64,000 bases of DNA from CAVURS01 sp963834425 (lineage in GTDB: Bacteria > Actinomycetota > Actinomycetes > Actinomycetales > CAVURS01). Position 1 is the stretch's first letter. Each line of letters starts with the position of its first letter. The stretch lies in contig CAWIBR010000016.1 of NCBI GenBank assembly GCA_963834425.1, positions 1 to 64,000 of the forward strand, given 5' to 3'. The notes under the pieces were generated by a model, which worked only from the letters and a program-made list of their open reading frames with translations, was not told where the DNA came from and did no database searches. The position numbers and the translations under genes were made by a program. Below, piece by piece: positions 35,239 through 43,760 of the stretch.

Positions 35239-36144
35239 GTGGCCCCCGCGAGCGACGAGCAGCCGGGCCGCAAGGACCCGCTGGTCGGCGTCGCCGCATC
35301 AGGCGCAGCCGCCATCGGCTGGGGTTCCGCCGGTGTGATGGCCAGCGAGGCCTCGGCGTCCGGGATCGTGCTGACCTTCTGGCGCACCTGGCTCGGCGCG
35401 GTCTTCCTGGTTGCCGGACTCGCTGCGCGGCGGCGCTTCCTCACCGTCCGGACATTGCGGCTCTCGCTCATCGGTGGCCTGCTGCTCAGCGCCGACATGT
35501 CGCTGTTCTTCAGCTCGATCAAGCTCAGTGGCGTCGCGGTGCCGACAGTGATCGGTGCCCTCCAGCCGGCCCTGGTGATGGTGCTGGCGCACGTGCTCCT
35601 CGGCGAGCGGTTGGACCGGACCAGCGTGGTGTGGACGTTCGTCGCGATCGCCGGCGTCATCGTGATCGCGCTGGGCGGGGGCGTCCCCAGCCAGCACGCC
35701 CTCGAGGGCGACGTGCTCGCCGTGTTGTCGCTGCTGGCCTGGTCGGGCTACTTCATCGCGGCCAAGTCGGTGCAGCCGCGGATCGCGGCGCTCGACTACA
35801 CGGCCGGCGTCACGATCGTCGCGGCAGCGGCGACCACCCTCGTGGTGCTTCTTGCCCGGGTTTCGGTCACGGACGTGGCGGCCGGCGACTGGCTGTGGAT
35901 CGGCCTGCTCGCCGTCGTCCCGAGCTGCGCCCACCTGCTGATGAACGTCGCGCAGGGCCACCTGGATGTCTCGATTGCCTCGTTGATCGGCTCAGCCAAC
36001 CCGATCGTGGCCGCCGTCGGGGCCTACCTGTTCCTGGACCAGTCACTGAACGCGGTGCAGATCGCTGGCGGCGTGGTGAGCATCATCGCGATCGGCATCG
36101 TCGCCGCGCGCCGCCAACAACCCGCCGCCTCCCCGGTCGAGTGA
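35239..36144 (+). CDS. EamA/DMT-family transporter
   Basis: 301 residues from GTG 35239. Ten hydrophobic segments in two EamA repeats: WGSAGVMASEASASGIVLTF with FWRTWLGAVFLVAGLA, SLFFSSIKLSGVAVPTVIGA, and in the second half VLSLLAWSGYFIAAKSVQPR with ASLIGSANPIVAAVGAYLFL. Members export metabolites or amino acids across the cytoplasmic membrane; substrate unknown. The 3' end overlaps the predicted end of a small gene on the other strand. Confidence 0.88.
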   Translation: MAPASDEQPGRKDPLVGVAASGAAAIGWGSAGVMASEASASGIVLTFWRTWLGAVFLVAGLAARRRFLTVRTLRLSLIGGLLLSADMSLFFSSIKLSGVAVPTVIGALQPALVMVLAHVLLGERLDRTSVVWTFVAIAGVIVIALGGGVPSQHALEGDVLAVLSLLAWSGYFIAAKSVQPRIAALDYTAGVTIVAAAATTLVVLLARVSVTDVAAGDWLWIGLLAVVPSCAHLLMNVAQGHLDVSIASLIGSANPIVAAVGAYLFLDQSLNAVQIAGGVVSIIAIGIVAARRQQPAASPVE

Positions 36145-36426
36145 CGCCGCGCCAGGCGACCTACAGTAGTTGCCGAGGTTCAGCACCGTCGCCACGATCT
36201 GGATCAGCGTGACCACGATGTAGATGCCCCAGCCGATCGTCGTCAGCCGACGACTCATGTCGAACGACCCGCGCCGCCACAGGTAGACAGAGATGCCGCT
36301 ACAGATGAGCGCCGGGAAGCCGGGCAGGATCTGGATGATGATGACCGTGGAGATGGCGCTCAGGATGACGAGCACCAAAGTGCGCCGGGGCAGCTTGCGG
36401 CGCATGTCCTCATCGCTGAACGTCAC
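36043..36426 (-). CDS. Small membrane protein, two helices
   Basis: Reads from ATG 36426 (MTFSDEDMRRKLPRRTLVLV). Two hydrophobic hairpins are seen (LVLVILSAISTVIIIQILPG, then IGWGIYIVVTLIQIVATVL). After NLGNY the sequence turns into antisense of the EamA gene, so the true protein probably ends near 36160-36170, where a one-base shift would meet a TAG; about 87 residues would then remain. No family recognised. Confidence 0.55.
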   Translation of the reverse strand: MTFSDEDMRRKLPRRTLVLVILSAISTVIIIQILPGFPALICSGISVYLWRRGSFDMSRRLTTIGWGIYIVVTLIQIVATVLNLGNYCRSPGAASLDRGGGGLLAARGDDADRDDAHHAASDLHRVQ

Positions 36427-36447
36427 GGCGACATCCTGCCGCCTGCC

Positions 36448-37188
36448 TCACCCGGTGGCAGTCACCCGGTCCTCCCAGGCGCGGCGCAGGGCCTGGCCGA
36501 ACAGCTCGGCCGGCTGGGCGCCGCTGACGCCGTAGCGCCCGTCGACCACGACGAACGGCACGCCGTTGGCGCCGTAGGCCTGGGCCTGCGCGACGTCCTG
36601 GCGCACCTCGTCCTCGAACTCCGTGCTCCCCAAGACCTGCTCGACCCGCGCCGGGTCCAGCCCGACGTCGGTGGCCAACCGCAACAGCGTGGCCGGGTCG
36701 TCGATCGCCGAACCCTCGGTGAAGTACGCCGAGAGGACGCGCTCCTTCAGCGCACCCTGCAGCGCGGGCCCACCGGTCTGGAAAGCCAAGTGCAGCAAGC
36801 GATGTGCGTCGATCGTGTTGGACCGGACCGCCCGCTCCAGGTGGTAGTCCAAGCCGTCGCCGGCAGCGATCTGGCTGACCTGAGCGTTCATCGCGAGCCC
36901 GGCCTCGCGACCGCCGCCGTACTTGTCACCGAGGTACGTCGCGAGGTCGCCGCCGCCACCCGGCTCGGTCGAGCGCGGCGTCGTCGGGTCCAGCTCGAAC
37001 GAGCGCCAGATCACCTCGACCTGGTCACGGTGGTCGAAATCGGCGAGTGCGGACTCGAGCCGGCGCTTGCCGATGTAGCACCACGGGCACACGACGTCGG
37101 ACCAGACCTCGACCACGAACGGGTCGGCCGCCGAGCCGACGTCGGGTGCGGTGTCAGGGGACGGGCCAGAGGAGGTGGAGGCGGTCAT
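36448..37188 (-). CDS. DsbA-family oxidoreductase (FrnE-like)
   Basis: 246 residues from ATG 37188. The thioredoxin fold has the active site VVCPWCYIGKRRLESAL (CxxC as CPWC) with the usual helical insertion (LAMNAQVSQIAAGDGLDYHL) and the cis-Pro loop GANGVPFVVVDGRYGVSGAQ. FrnE-type enzymes are cytoplasmic dithiol oxidoreductases; no signal peptide is present. Divergent from the arsR-like gene. Confidence 0.9.
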   Translation of the reverse strand: MTASTSSGPSPDTAPDVGSAADPFVVEVWSDVVCPWCYIGKRRLESALADFDHRDQVEVIWRSFELDPTTPRSTEPGGGGDLATYLGDKYGGGREAGLAMNAQVSQIAAGDGLDYHLERAVRSNTIDAHRLLHLAFQTGGPALQGALKERVLSAYFTEGSAIDDPATLLRLATDVGLDPARVEQVLGSTEFEDEVRQDVAQAQAYGANGVPFVVVDGRYGVSGAQPAELFGQALRRAWEDRVTATG

Positions 37189-37261
37189 GCCCAAGGCCAA
37201 CCGGGCCGTGCACCGCGAGATTCCGCACCCGGTTGACAGACCGGCATCGCTGAGACAGTCT

Positions 37262-37277
37262 ATAACTGTTCAGTTAT
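37262..37277. promoter_or_regulatory. Palindromic operator upstream of ArsR-type gene
   Basis: ATAACTG-TT-CAGTTAT is a perfect 16-base palindrome, followed at once by another half site (GTAACTG) and the GAGGAG ribosome binding site of the regulator. Its position 18 bases before the start codon is that of an autoregulatory ArsR operator. Confidence 0.6.
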
Positions 37278-37295
37278 GTAACTGAGGAGTTATGG

Positions 37296-37664
37296 ATGAG
37301 CGACGCCCAGCTCGACGCGGTCTTCGGGGCGCTCGCCGACCCGACCCGCCGGGCCCTGCTGACCCGGCTCACCGAGGGCGAGGCGAGCGTGGCCGAGCTG
37401 GCCGCGCCGTTCCCGATGTCGCAGCCGGCGATCTCGCGACACCTCAAGGTGCTCGAGGACGCCGGCCTGATCACCCGCAGCCGGCAAGCCACCGTGCGCC
37501 TGAGCCACCTGCGCGCCGAACCGCTCCGGGACGCGGCGACCTGGCTCGCGTCGTACCAGGCCTATTGGGGTGAGAGCTACGAGCGGCTGGACCGCCTGCT
37601 CGCCGATCTGCAGCAACCCGCACCAGCCAAGAACACAGCCAAGAACAAAGGAGAGAAACCATGA
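37296..37664 (+). CDS. ArsR-family transcriptional regulator
   Basis: 122 residues from ATG 37296, with GAGGAG eight bases upstream. The winged helix is complete: VFGALADPTRRALLTRLTEG, VAELAAPFPMSQPAISRHLK, VLEDAGLITRSRQATVRLSH. No Cys metal site is seen, so it belongs to the group of ArsR proteins that pair with SRPBCC proteins rather than the metal sensors. The stop overlaps the start of the SRPBCC gene (ATGA), so the two are cotranscribed. Confidence 0.9.
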   Translation: MSDAQLDAVFGALADPTRRALLTRLTEGEASVAELAAPFPMSQPAISRHLKVLEDAGLITRSRQATVRLSHLRAEPLRDAATWLASYQAYWGESYERLDRLLADLQQPAPAKNTAKNKGEKP

Positions 37665-38155
37665 GTACGTCGACCAAGACCCAGCTGACCGTCGAGCCGG
37701 GCTCGCACGCCATGGAGATCGTCCGGGAGTTCGACGCCCCGGCCGCGCTGCTGCTGCGCGTGCACACCGAGCCCGAGCTGATGGCCCAGTGGCTCGGCCC
37801 GCGCCGGCTGCAGACCCGCTTCGACCGGCTCGAGGCGCACGACGGTGGCCGCTACCGGTTCGTGCAGTGGGGCGAGGACGGCACCGAGCACGCGTTCCGG
37901 GGCGTCTTCCACGGTGACCCCTCGGTCGAGGACGGCATCCGGCAGACGTTCGAGTACGAAGGGGCGCCCGGTCACGTGTCGTTCCAGACGCTGGCCTTCG
38001 AGGAGCACGACGGCCGGACCACCCTGCACGCGACATCGGTTTTCACGACCGTGCAGGCCCGCGACATGATGCTCGCCTCCGGCATGGAGGGCGGCATGAA
38101 CGAGGGTTACGAGCGGCTGGACGAGCTGCTCGCCCGGGTGACCGTCAACGAGTGA
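37661..38155 (+). CDS. SRPBCC/AHSA1-domain protein
   Basis: 164 residues. The START-like fold is recognised by MEIVREFDAPAALLLRVHTE, LMAQWLGPRRLQTRFDRLEA, GGRYRFVQWGEDGTEHAFRG and the C-terminal helix GMEGGMNEGYERLDELLARV. Members bind small hydrophobic ligands or partner proteins; reaction unknown. Cotranscribed with the ArsR gene. Confidence 0.88.
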   Translation: MSTSTKTQLTVEPGSHAMEIVREFDAPAALLLRVHTEPELMAQWLGPRRLQTRFDRLEAHDGGRYRFVQWGEDGTEHAFRGVFHGDPSVEDGIRQTFEYEGAPGHVSFQTLAFEEHDGRTTLHATSVFTTVQARDMMLASGMEGGMNEGYERLDELLARVTVNE

Positions 38156-38226
38156 GGTCGGGGAGGTTGTGCGAAGGGTCGCCGGGGGTGCGCCGGCGGC
38201 CAGTCGTTCTGTGATCAGGTGGGGTC

Positions 38227-38556
38227 GTGGTCGTCGCCCTGGTCGTCTTCCTGGCCCTCGTCGCGGCGACGATCTATGCGGTCGTCCGGCCCGGGTGGGT
38301 GGCCGTCCTGATCACGGTGGTCGTCGCCGTCGCCTGGCTGCCGGCCGACTCCCCCGTCGAGGGCTGGGTCCTGCTGACGCTGTCGCACACCCATGGCATC
38401 ACCGTGGCCGATCTGGCCGGCGTCGTCGCCGTCGTCATCGCCGTGGCCTGCTGGGCCGCCCACCCCTCACCAGCCAAGAGCCAGCGCCGCCGGGAAGCCA
38501 GTGACCCCGCCGGTCCGACGGACCGAGGCGACAGCGACAGCAGACTGGTCGGATGA
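38227..38556 (+). CDS. Small membrane protein
   Basis: 109 residues from GTG 38227. Three hydrophobic segments (about 2-20, 24-40 and 60-79) and a charged, hydrophilic tail. No known domain. Its stop overlaps the start of the next gene (ATGA). Confidence 0.6.
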   Translation: MVVALVVFLALVAATIYAVVRPGWVAVLITVVVAVAWLPADSPVEGWVLLTLSHTHGITVADLAGVVAVVIAVACWAAHPSPAKSQRRREASDPAGPTDRGDSDSRLVG

Positions 38557-38867
38557 TCGTTGCCGGCAAGGTGCGCGCTCTAGCCCTCGGCCTGCCGGGC
38601 GCCATCGAGGCCGATCACCACGGCTTCCCGTCGTACCGGGTTGGCGGCCAGATCTTCGCCACGCTTCCCGACCCGGAGCACCTGCACGTCATGGTTGACG
38701 AGGGTTCGATCCGCGAGGCCGTGGCTGAGCATCCCCTCGCGTGCGAGGAGAAGTGGTGGGGCAGGCGGCTGGCTTGCGTCCGGATCACCCTGGCCCAGGC
38801 CGACCCGGAACAGGTCGCTGACCTGCTCCGGGACGCCTGGGCGCGCAAGGGTGGCTCAGACCGCTGA
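38553..38867 (+). CDS. MmcQ/YjbR-family protein
   Basis: 104 residues. The YjbR fold is indicated by VRALALGLPGAIEADHHGFP, SYRVGGQIFATL, LACEEKWWGRRLACVRITLA and DPEQVADLLRDAWARKG. Called 'DNA-binding' from structure, but function is not established. The last 12 bases overlap the end of the convergent MmpL gene. Confidence 0.85.
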   Translation: MIVAGKVRALALGLPGAIEADHHGFPSYRVGGQIFATLPDPEHLHVMVDEGSIREAVAEHPLACEEKWWGRRLACVRITLAQADPEQVADLLRDAWARKGGSDR

Positions 38868-41153
38868 CGCCTGCGCCACCTCGCCGGCCACCACCGGCGC
38901 CGAGGTGCGAGCCTTCGGGAGGTACCGGTCGGGGTGACCCTCGACGTGCAGCTGCGGGACGAACCGCTCGAACGAGCGCGGCATCCACCAGTTCCGCTTG
39001 CCGAGCAGGTGCATCACCGCGGGCACGAGCAGCATCCGGACGACGGTCGCGTCGATGAAGATCGCCGACGCCATCCCGATCCCGATGACCTTCAGCACCA
39101 GGTCGGGGCTGGGGATGAAGGCCGCGAAGACGGCGACCATGATCGCCGCGGCCGCCGTGATGACCCGGGCCGTGCCGGCCAGGCCCTGCACGATGGCCTG
39201 ACTGTTGTCGTGCGTGCGCATCCAGGTCTCGCGCATCCGGCTGACCAGGAACACCTCGTAGTCCATCGACAGCCCGAAGAGCACCGCGAACATCAGCACG
39301 GGCACGAACGCCGGCAGCGGGCTGGGCGTGTCGATGCCGACCAGGTGTCCGGCGGGGCCGCCTTGCAGGACAAGGGCAACCACGCCGTACGCCGCGGCCA
39401 CGGACAGCAGGTTCATCGCGGCCGCCTTGAGGGCGACGACGACGCTGCGGAAGGCCACCAGCAGCAAGATCATCGACAGCAGCACCACGCCGCCGATCAG
39501 CAGCGGGATTCGCTTGGCGATGTTGCTCGTGCTGTCGATCGAGGTTGCGGTCACGCCGCCGACATGCACCGCCAGCCCGGTGCCCTGGGTCGCGGCCGGG
39601 AGGACGTCGGAGCGCAGGTGGCGCACGAGCTTCTCGGTCGTGGGCGACTGCGGGCCGGTGGTCGGGATCACCGACAGCACGGCGGTGTTGCCTGCGGGGT
39701 TCACCGTCACCGGAGTCACGGCGGCGACGCCCGGCGTCGAGCGCAGGGCCGCGGTCACCCCGTTGAGCGAGCTGGCACCGTCACCGGACGGCAGCTCGAC
39801 GGCCAGCAACAGCGGGCCATTGGCTCCCGGGCCGAAGCCGCGCGACAGCTCGTCGTACGCCTGGCGCGTGGAGGTGCCGGCCCGGTCGTTGCCGGCGTCC
39901 GGGAAGCCGAACCGCACACTGAGGAACGGCGCGGCCAGCCCGAGCAGGATGCCCACGCCGACGACGGTCGCCGCGATCCGGTGCCGGGCCACGAACTTGC
40001 TCCACGCCAGCCAGCCGCGACTCGGCTCGACGTGCCCACCCACCGCGACCGTCGGCGTACGACGCTTGCCGAGCGGCAACCGAAGCCGGTCGACGTGCTT
40101 GCCGAGGTAACCCAGCAGGGCCGGGAAGAGCGTCACTGCGGCGGCCATCACGACCAGGACCGCGACGATCGTGACGACGGCCGCGCCGCGCATGAAGGAC
40201 AGGCCCATCGCGAACAGTCCGAGCATGCTCACGACGACCGTGCTGCCGGCGACCATGACCGCACGGCCGGCCGTGTCCAGCGTTGCCACCGTTGCGTTTT
40301 CGGGATCAAGGCCGGCGGCGCGCCACTCGCGGAAGCGGGTGACCATGAGCAGCGCATAGTCGATGCCGATGCCGATCCCCATCATCGTCGCGAGCGAGGT
40401 CGACCAGTCCGGCGCGTCCACGAACGAGATGACGACACCGGTCAGCATGCTCGACACCGCGAGGCCGCCGAGAGCGACCAGGATCGGCAGGCCGGCCGCG
40501 ACGACCGAGCCGAAGGTCAGCAGCAGGATGATCGCGGCTGCGGCGATGCCGATGCCCTCGGAGCCGATGGCCCCTTGCTCGGCCTGCTCGATCGACTGGC
40601 CGCTCAGCGAGACGGTCACGCCGCCGGTCGACGCCTGGTCGGCGATGGTGAGCAGGTGCTTGGCGTCGGCCACCGGCATGTCATTGGGGTTCACGACATC
40701 CAGCCGGCCGTTGGCGACCAGGGTGTGGCCGTCGGCCGAGATGTTGCCGGGCGTCGCGTAGGGGTTGGCCACACCGGCGACGTGCTGCGCGGCGGAGATC
40801 TTGGCCAGCGTCGCGGTGACCGCGGCCTTGACCGCCGGCGAGGTGACCGGCGCATCGGAGTGGACGACGACGTCGAGGGTGTCGCCCGACTGCGCCGGGA
40901 ACTGCTTGGCCAGCAGCTGCTGCGCGACCTGGGAGTCCGATCCCGGCGCGGAGTAGTCGGCCCGGAACTGACCACCCAGCATGGTCGAGAGCAGCACGGC
41001 CAGGCCGAGGACACCGAGCCAGGCCAGGATGACCCGGCCCCGATGGCGGAAGGCGACGCCGGCGACCCGGCCGAGCGGCCCGGGCCGGGTCGAGCGCCCG
41101 GTGCGATCGGGCTCGAGGCCGTCGTGCGGCCGGACTGCGGTGGCGGAGGTCAT
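38856..41153 (-). CDS. MmpL/RND-family transporter
   Basis: 765 residues from ATG 41153. Two copies of the MMPL unit, each an extracytoplasmic loop plus a six-helix bundle: first helix FRHRGRVILAWLGVLGLAVL, loop with PGSDSQVAQQLLAKQFPAQS, signature GIGIGIDYALLMVTRFREWR; second unit with ISFVD-like GLSMDYEVFLVSRMRETWMR. These move lipids, drugs or siderophores with proton gradient energy. Divergent from a TetR gene that is probably its repressor. Confidence 0.92.
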   Translation of the reverse strand: MTSATAVRPHDGLEPDRTGRSTRPGPLGRVAGVAFRHRGRVILAWLGVLGLAVLLSTMLGGQFRADYSAPGSDSQVAQQLLAKQFPAQSGDTLDVVVHSDAPVTSPAVKAAVTATLAKISAAQHVAGVANPYATPGNISADGHTLVANGRLDVVNPNDMPVADAKHLLTIADQASTGGVTVSLSGQSIEQAEQGAIGSEGIGIAAAAIILLLTFGSVVAAGLPILVALGGLAVSSMLTGVVISFVDAPDWSTSLATMMGIGIGIDYALLMVTRFREWRAAGLDPENATVATLDTAGRAVMVAGSTVVVSMLGLFAMGLSFMRGAAVVTIVAVLVVMAAAVTLFPALLGYLGKHVDRLRLPLGKRRTPTVAVGGHVEPSRGWLAWSKFVARHRIAATVVGVGILLGLAAPFLSVRFGFPDAGNDRAGTSTRQAYDELSRGFGPGANGPLLLAVELPSGDGASSLNGVTAALRSTPGVAAVTPVTVNPAGNTAVLSVIPTTGPQSPTTEKLVRHLRSDVLPAATQGTGLAVHVGGVTATSIDSTSNIAKRIPLLIGGVVLLSMILLLVAFRSVVVALKAAAMNLLSVAAAYGVVALVLQGGPAGHLVGIDTPSPLPAFVPVLMFAVLFGLSMDYEVFLVSRMRETWMRTHDNSQAIVQGLAGTARVITAAAAIMVAVFAAFIPSPDLVLKVIGIGMASAIFIDATVVRMLLVPAVMHLLGKRNWWMPRSFERFVPQLHVEGHPDRYLPKARTSAPVVAGEVAQASAV

Positions 41154-41201
41154 CGGTGTTCCTTACGCTCGTAACTGCGGTCGTGACGACTGGTCATTGC
41201 T

Positions 41202-41261
41202 GTTATGCTCCATAACCAACACGATCTCGCTTCACTTGTCAAGCCTTTTCACTTCTGTGAA
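41202..41261. promoter_or_regulatory. Two dyads and promoter between mmpL and tetR
   Basis: GTTATG-CTC-CATAAC (41202-41216) and TTCAC-TTCT-GTGAA (41248-41261) are both perfect dyads. On the minus strand TTGACA (about 41238-41243) could be the -35 box of mmpL, which would put the first dyad at the -10 region, a good place for TetR repression. Confidence 0.5.
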
Positions 41262-41298
41262 GATGCTTCACACCGCAAGCTTCGGAGGCTCCCCCGCA

Positions 41299-42048
41299 AT
41301 GACCACCCCGGCAATGACGCCGACCGCACCGCTGACACCGGTCACACCGGTCTCTCGCCGCGAGCGCGCCCGCGCCGCGACCATCGAGGAGATCAAGACC
41401 ACCGCGCTGGACCTGATGCGCGAGCAGCACACCACTGACGTCCGGTTCACCGACATCGCCAAGAGCATGGGGCTGACCCCGCCTGCGCTCTACCGCTACT
41501 TCGACGGACGCGACGAGCTGCTCACCGAACTGATCACCGACGCGTACGACGAGCTCGGCGACCGGGTCCGCGACGCGGTGTCCTCGGCCCCGGCCGATGA
41601 CCTGTGGACGGCCTGGGTCGCGGCCGGTCAGGCCTACCGCAGCTGGGCGAGCACCGAACCCGAGCGGTTCGCCCTGATCCTCGGCATGCCGGTGCCCGGC
41701 TACGTCGCCGACGAGGAGGGCCCGACGACCGAGGCCGCCAAGGGCGCGATGTCGCAGCTGTCGCTGCTGTTCTTCCAGGCCCAGGCCCTCGGCCGGCTGA
41801 GGCCGCCGCTGATCACCGAGGTCGCGCCGGAGCTGGCCGCGTCGGCCGGCGAGAAGCACCCGGAGATCGGCGAGGTCATCGATGCGTCGGTGTTCCAGGC
41901 CATGCTGCTGGCCTGGGCCGGGCTGCACGGCTTCACCAGCCTGGAGGCCTACGGGCACCTGGACTGGATCGGCCCCGAGGCCCGCGACGCGCTCTTCCTG
42001 GCCCAGCTCGCCTTGATCGCCCAGACCTCCGGCCTGCCGACCAGCTGA
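41299..42048 (+). CDS. TetR-family transcriptional regulator
   Basis: 249 residues from ATG 41299, with GGAGG 10 bases upstream. After a Thr/Pro-rich leader the helix-turn-helix is clear (ARAATIEEIKTTALDLMREQ, RFTDIAKSMGLTPPALYRYF). The C-terminal part (AWVAAGQAYRSWASTEPERF, SLLFFQAQALGRL, WAGLHGFTSLEAYGHL) is the TetR_C_33/WHG type. Divergent from mmpL and probably its repressor. Confidence 0.9.
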   Translation: MTTPAMTPTAPLTPVTPVSRRERARAATIEEIKTTALDLMREQHTTDVRFTDIAKSMGLTPPALYRYFDGRDELLTELITDAYDELGDRVRDAVSSAPADDLWTAWVAAGQAYRSWASTEPERFALILGMPVPGYVADEEGPTTEAAKGAMSQLSLLFFQAQALGRLRPPLITEVAPELAASAGEKHPEIGEVIDASVFQAMLLAWAGLHGFTSLEAYGHLDWIGPEARDALFLAQLALIAQTSGLPTS

Positions 42049-42062
42049 GCCCCGGTTGGCGG

Positions 42063-42590
42063 ATGCAGCCCGGCCGCGGGGTTGCCGATGCCGCTGAGGT
42101 GAACCAGCTCCTGTCCAGCACGATCAAGGTCGGCCCCCACCCGGACCGGTTGGAGGGCACCTACCGCAACCGACCGGCGCAGTTCGCGATCTGGGTCGGG
42201 TGCCTCGCCGTCCTCGCCCTGGTCGTCCTGACCCTCGTCCTGTCGCCGTCGCGATCGCTGGCGACCTCCGCCGCGGGCGTCCTGGTGGCTGCCGCGGCCG
42301 TGGTGACGGCCTTCGTGGTCGGCCGGCGCGGCGTACGACCGCGGTTCGAGGTCACCCCCGAAGGCGTGTGCGTCGTGAACCCGGCCCAGACCCGTTCGCT
42401 GACCTGGGCCCAGATCGAGGCGTTCGACTGCGCCGAAACCCTCGTCGTCCGGACCGGCGGCCACGACGACGTCGCGGTCGACGCGCTGCCGACGCGGTCC
42501 TGGGGCGGCCCGGTCGCCACGTTGGCCGCGCGCCTCAACGCTCGGCTCGACGAAGCCCGCGCCCCGGTCGAGGCGCTGCCGGCTCAGTGA
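42063..42590 (+). CDS. Membrane-anchored PH-domain protein
   Basis: 175 residues from ATG 42063 (a GTG at 42099 is an alternative). Two helices (FAIWVGCLAVLALVVLTLVL and LATSAAGVLVAAAAVVTAFV) are followed by a bacterial PH domain (GVRPRFEVTPEGVCVVNPAQ, SLTWAQIEAFDC, VAVDALPTRSWGG). Typical of the small PH proteins conserved in actinobacteria; role unknown. The 3' end overlaps the pirin gene on the other strand by seven bases. Confidence 0.8.
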   Translation: MQPGRGVADAAEVNQLLSSTIKVGPHPDRLEGTYRNRPAQFAIWVGCLAVLALVVLTLVLSPSRSLATSAAGVLVAAAAVVTAFVVGRRGVRPRFEVTPEGVCVVNPAQTRSLTWAQIEAFDCAETLVVRTGGHDDVAVDALPTRSWGGPVATLAARLNARLDEARAPVEALPAQ

Positions 42591-43600
42591 GGCGCTGAGT
42601 TGTCCGACTCCTGGAGCTCGGTCGGCGCACCGTGGACGGCGGGGATCTGACCCATCCGACCGGCCTGGAAGTCCTCGAAGGCTTGCAGCACCTCGGCCTT
42701 GGTGTTCATCACGAACGGCCCGGCCCAGGCCAGCGGCTCGCGGATCGGCGCACCCCCCAGGATCAAGACCTCGAGCTGCGGCATGTGCGCGTCCTGCTGA
42801 CCCGAAGCTTGCACCGTGACAACATCGCCGGCGCCGAGCACGGCGAGCTGGCCGGTGCGGATCGGCCGGCGGTCCGGACCCACCGTGCCCTGGCCGGCCA
42901 GCACGTAGACCAGCGCGTTGAAGTCCTTGCGCCACGGCAGGTCCAGCCGGGCCGTCGGGGCCAGCGAGGCGTGCACCAGCGCCATCGGTGTGTACGTCGA
43001 GCCCGGGCCGGCATGTCCGTCGACCTCACCCGCGATCACCCGGATCAGGGCGCCGGCATCCGGCGTACTGAGCAGGGCGACCGAGTTGGCGCGGATGTCC
43101 TGGTAGCGCGGGGCCGCCCACTTCTGGGCCTTGGGCAGGTTGACCCACAGCTGGATGCCGTGGAAGAGGCCGCCGCTGACGACCAGGGCCTCCGGCGGCT
43201 TCTCGATGTGCAGGATCCCGCCGCCGGCGGTCATCCACTGGGTGTCGCCGTTGGTGATCGTGCCGCCGCCGCCGTTGGAGTCCTGGTGGTCGAACGTGCC
43301 GTCCATGATGTAGGTGACCGTCTCGAAGCCGCGGTGCGGGTGCCAGGCGGTGCCGCGGGCCTCGCCCGGGGAGTACTCCACCTCGCCCATCTGGTCCATG
43401 TGGATGAACGGGTCGAGCTGGGCCAGGTCGACGCCGGCGAACGCGCGCCGTACCGGGAAGCCCTCGCCCTCGAAGCCGCTCGGCGCCGAGGTCAGGGACT
43501 GCACCGGCCGCGACACGGCGGCGCTCGGGTCACGCGGGTCGGCCGGCACCGAGGTGATCCGGGGCAGTGCCGTCAGGTCGTCGACGGTGATGGCGGGCAT
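42584..43600 (-). CDS. Pirin-family protein
   Basis: 338 residues from ATG 43600. The metal-binding cupin motif is present (FIHMDQMGEVEYSPGEARGT, WHPHRGFETVTYIMDGTFDH) with a second His/Glu pair (GGGILHIEKPPE). The C-terminal cupin (RKDFNALVYVLAGQGTVG, LEVLILGGAPIREPLAWAGP) completes the bicupin. Pirins act as quercetinases or metabolic regulators; the activity here is not known. Confidence 0.9.
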   Translation of the reverse strand: MPAITVDDLTALPRITSVPADPRDPSAAVSRPVQSLTSAPSGFEGEGFPVRRAFAGVDLAQLDPFIHMDQMGEVEYSPGEARGTAWHPHRGFETVTYIMDGTFDHQDSNGGGGTITNGDTQWMTAGGGILHIEKPPEALVVSGGLFHGIQLWVNLPKAQKWAAPRYQDIRANSVALLSTPDAGALIRVIAGEVDGHAGPGSTYTPMALVHASLAPTARLDLPWRKDFNALVYVLAGQGTVGPDRRPIRTGQLAVLGAGDVVTVQASGQQDAHMPQLEVLILGGAPIREPLAWAGPFVMNTKAEVLQAFEDFQAGRMGQIPAVHGAPTELQESDNSAPH

Positions 43601-43694
43601 GGCGTCCTCCTCGCGGACAGGGTACGACGAGTCGAACAGTAGTTGCAGTCGCAACTATTCCTGGAAGCGAGTCCCGCACGATTCCGCCGGCTTA

Positions 43695-43749
43695 TTGGCA
43701 CGGGGACGCACCGTGCCAAACCTATGGGCACGGGGACGCACCGTGCCAA
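43695..43749. repeat. Pair of palindromic repeats, 30-base spacing (left of HNH gene)
   Basis: TTGGCACGG-GGACGCA-CCGTGCCAA (43695-43719) and a nearly identical copy (43725-43749) each form a 9-bp hairpin. The same element occurs twice with the same 30-base period on the other side of the HNH gene. Confidence 0.7.
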
Positions 43750-43760
43750 CAGCCGTCGGG

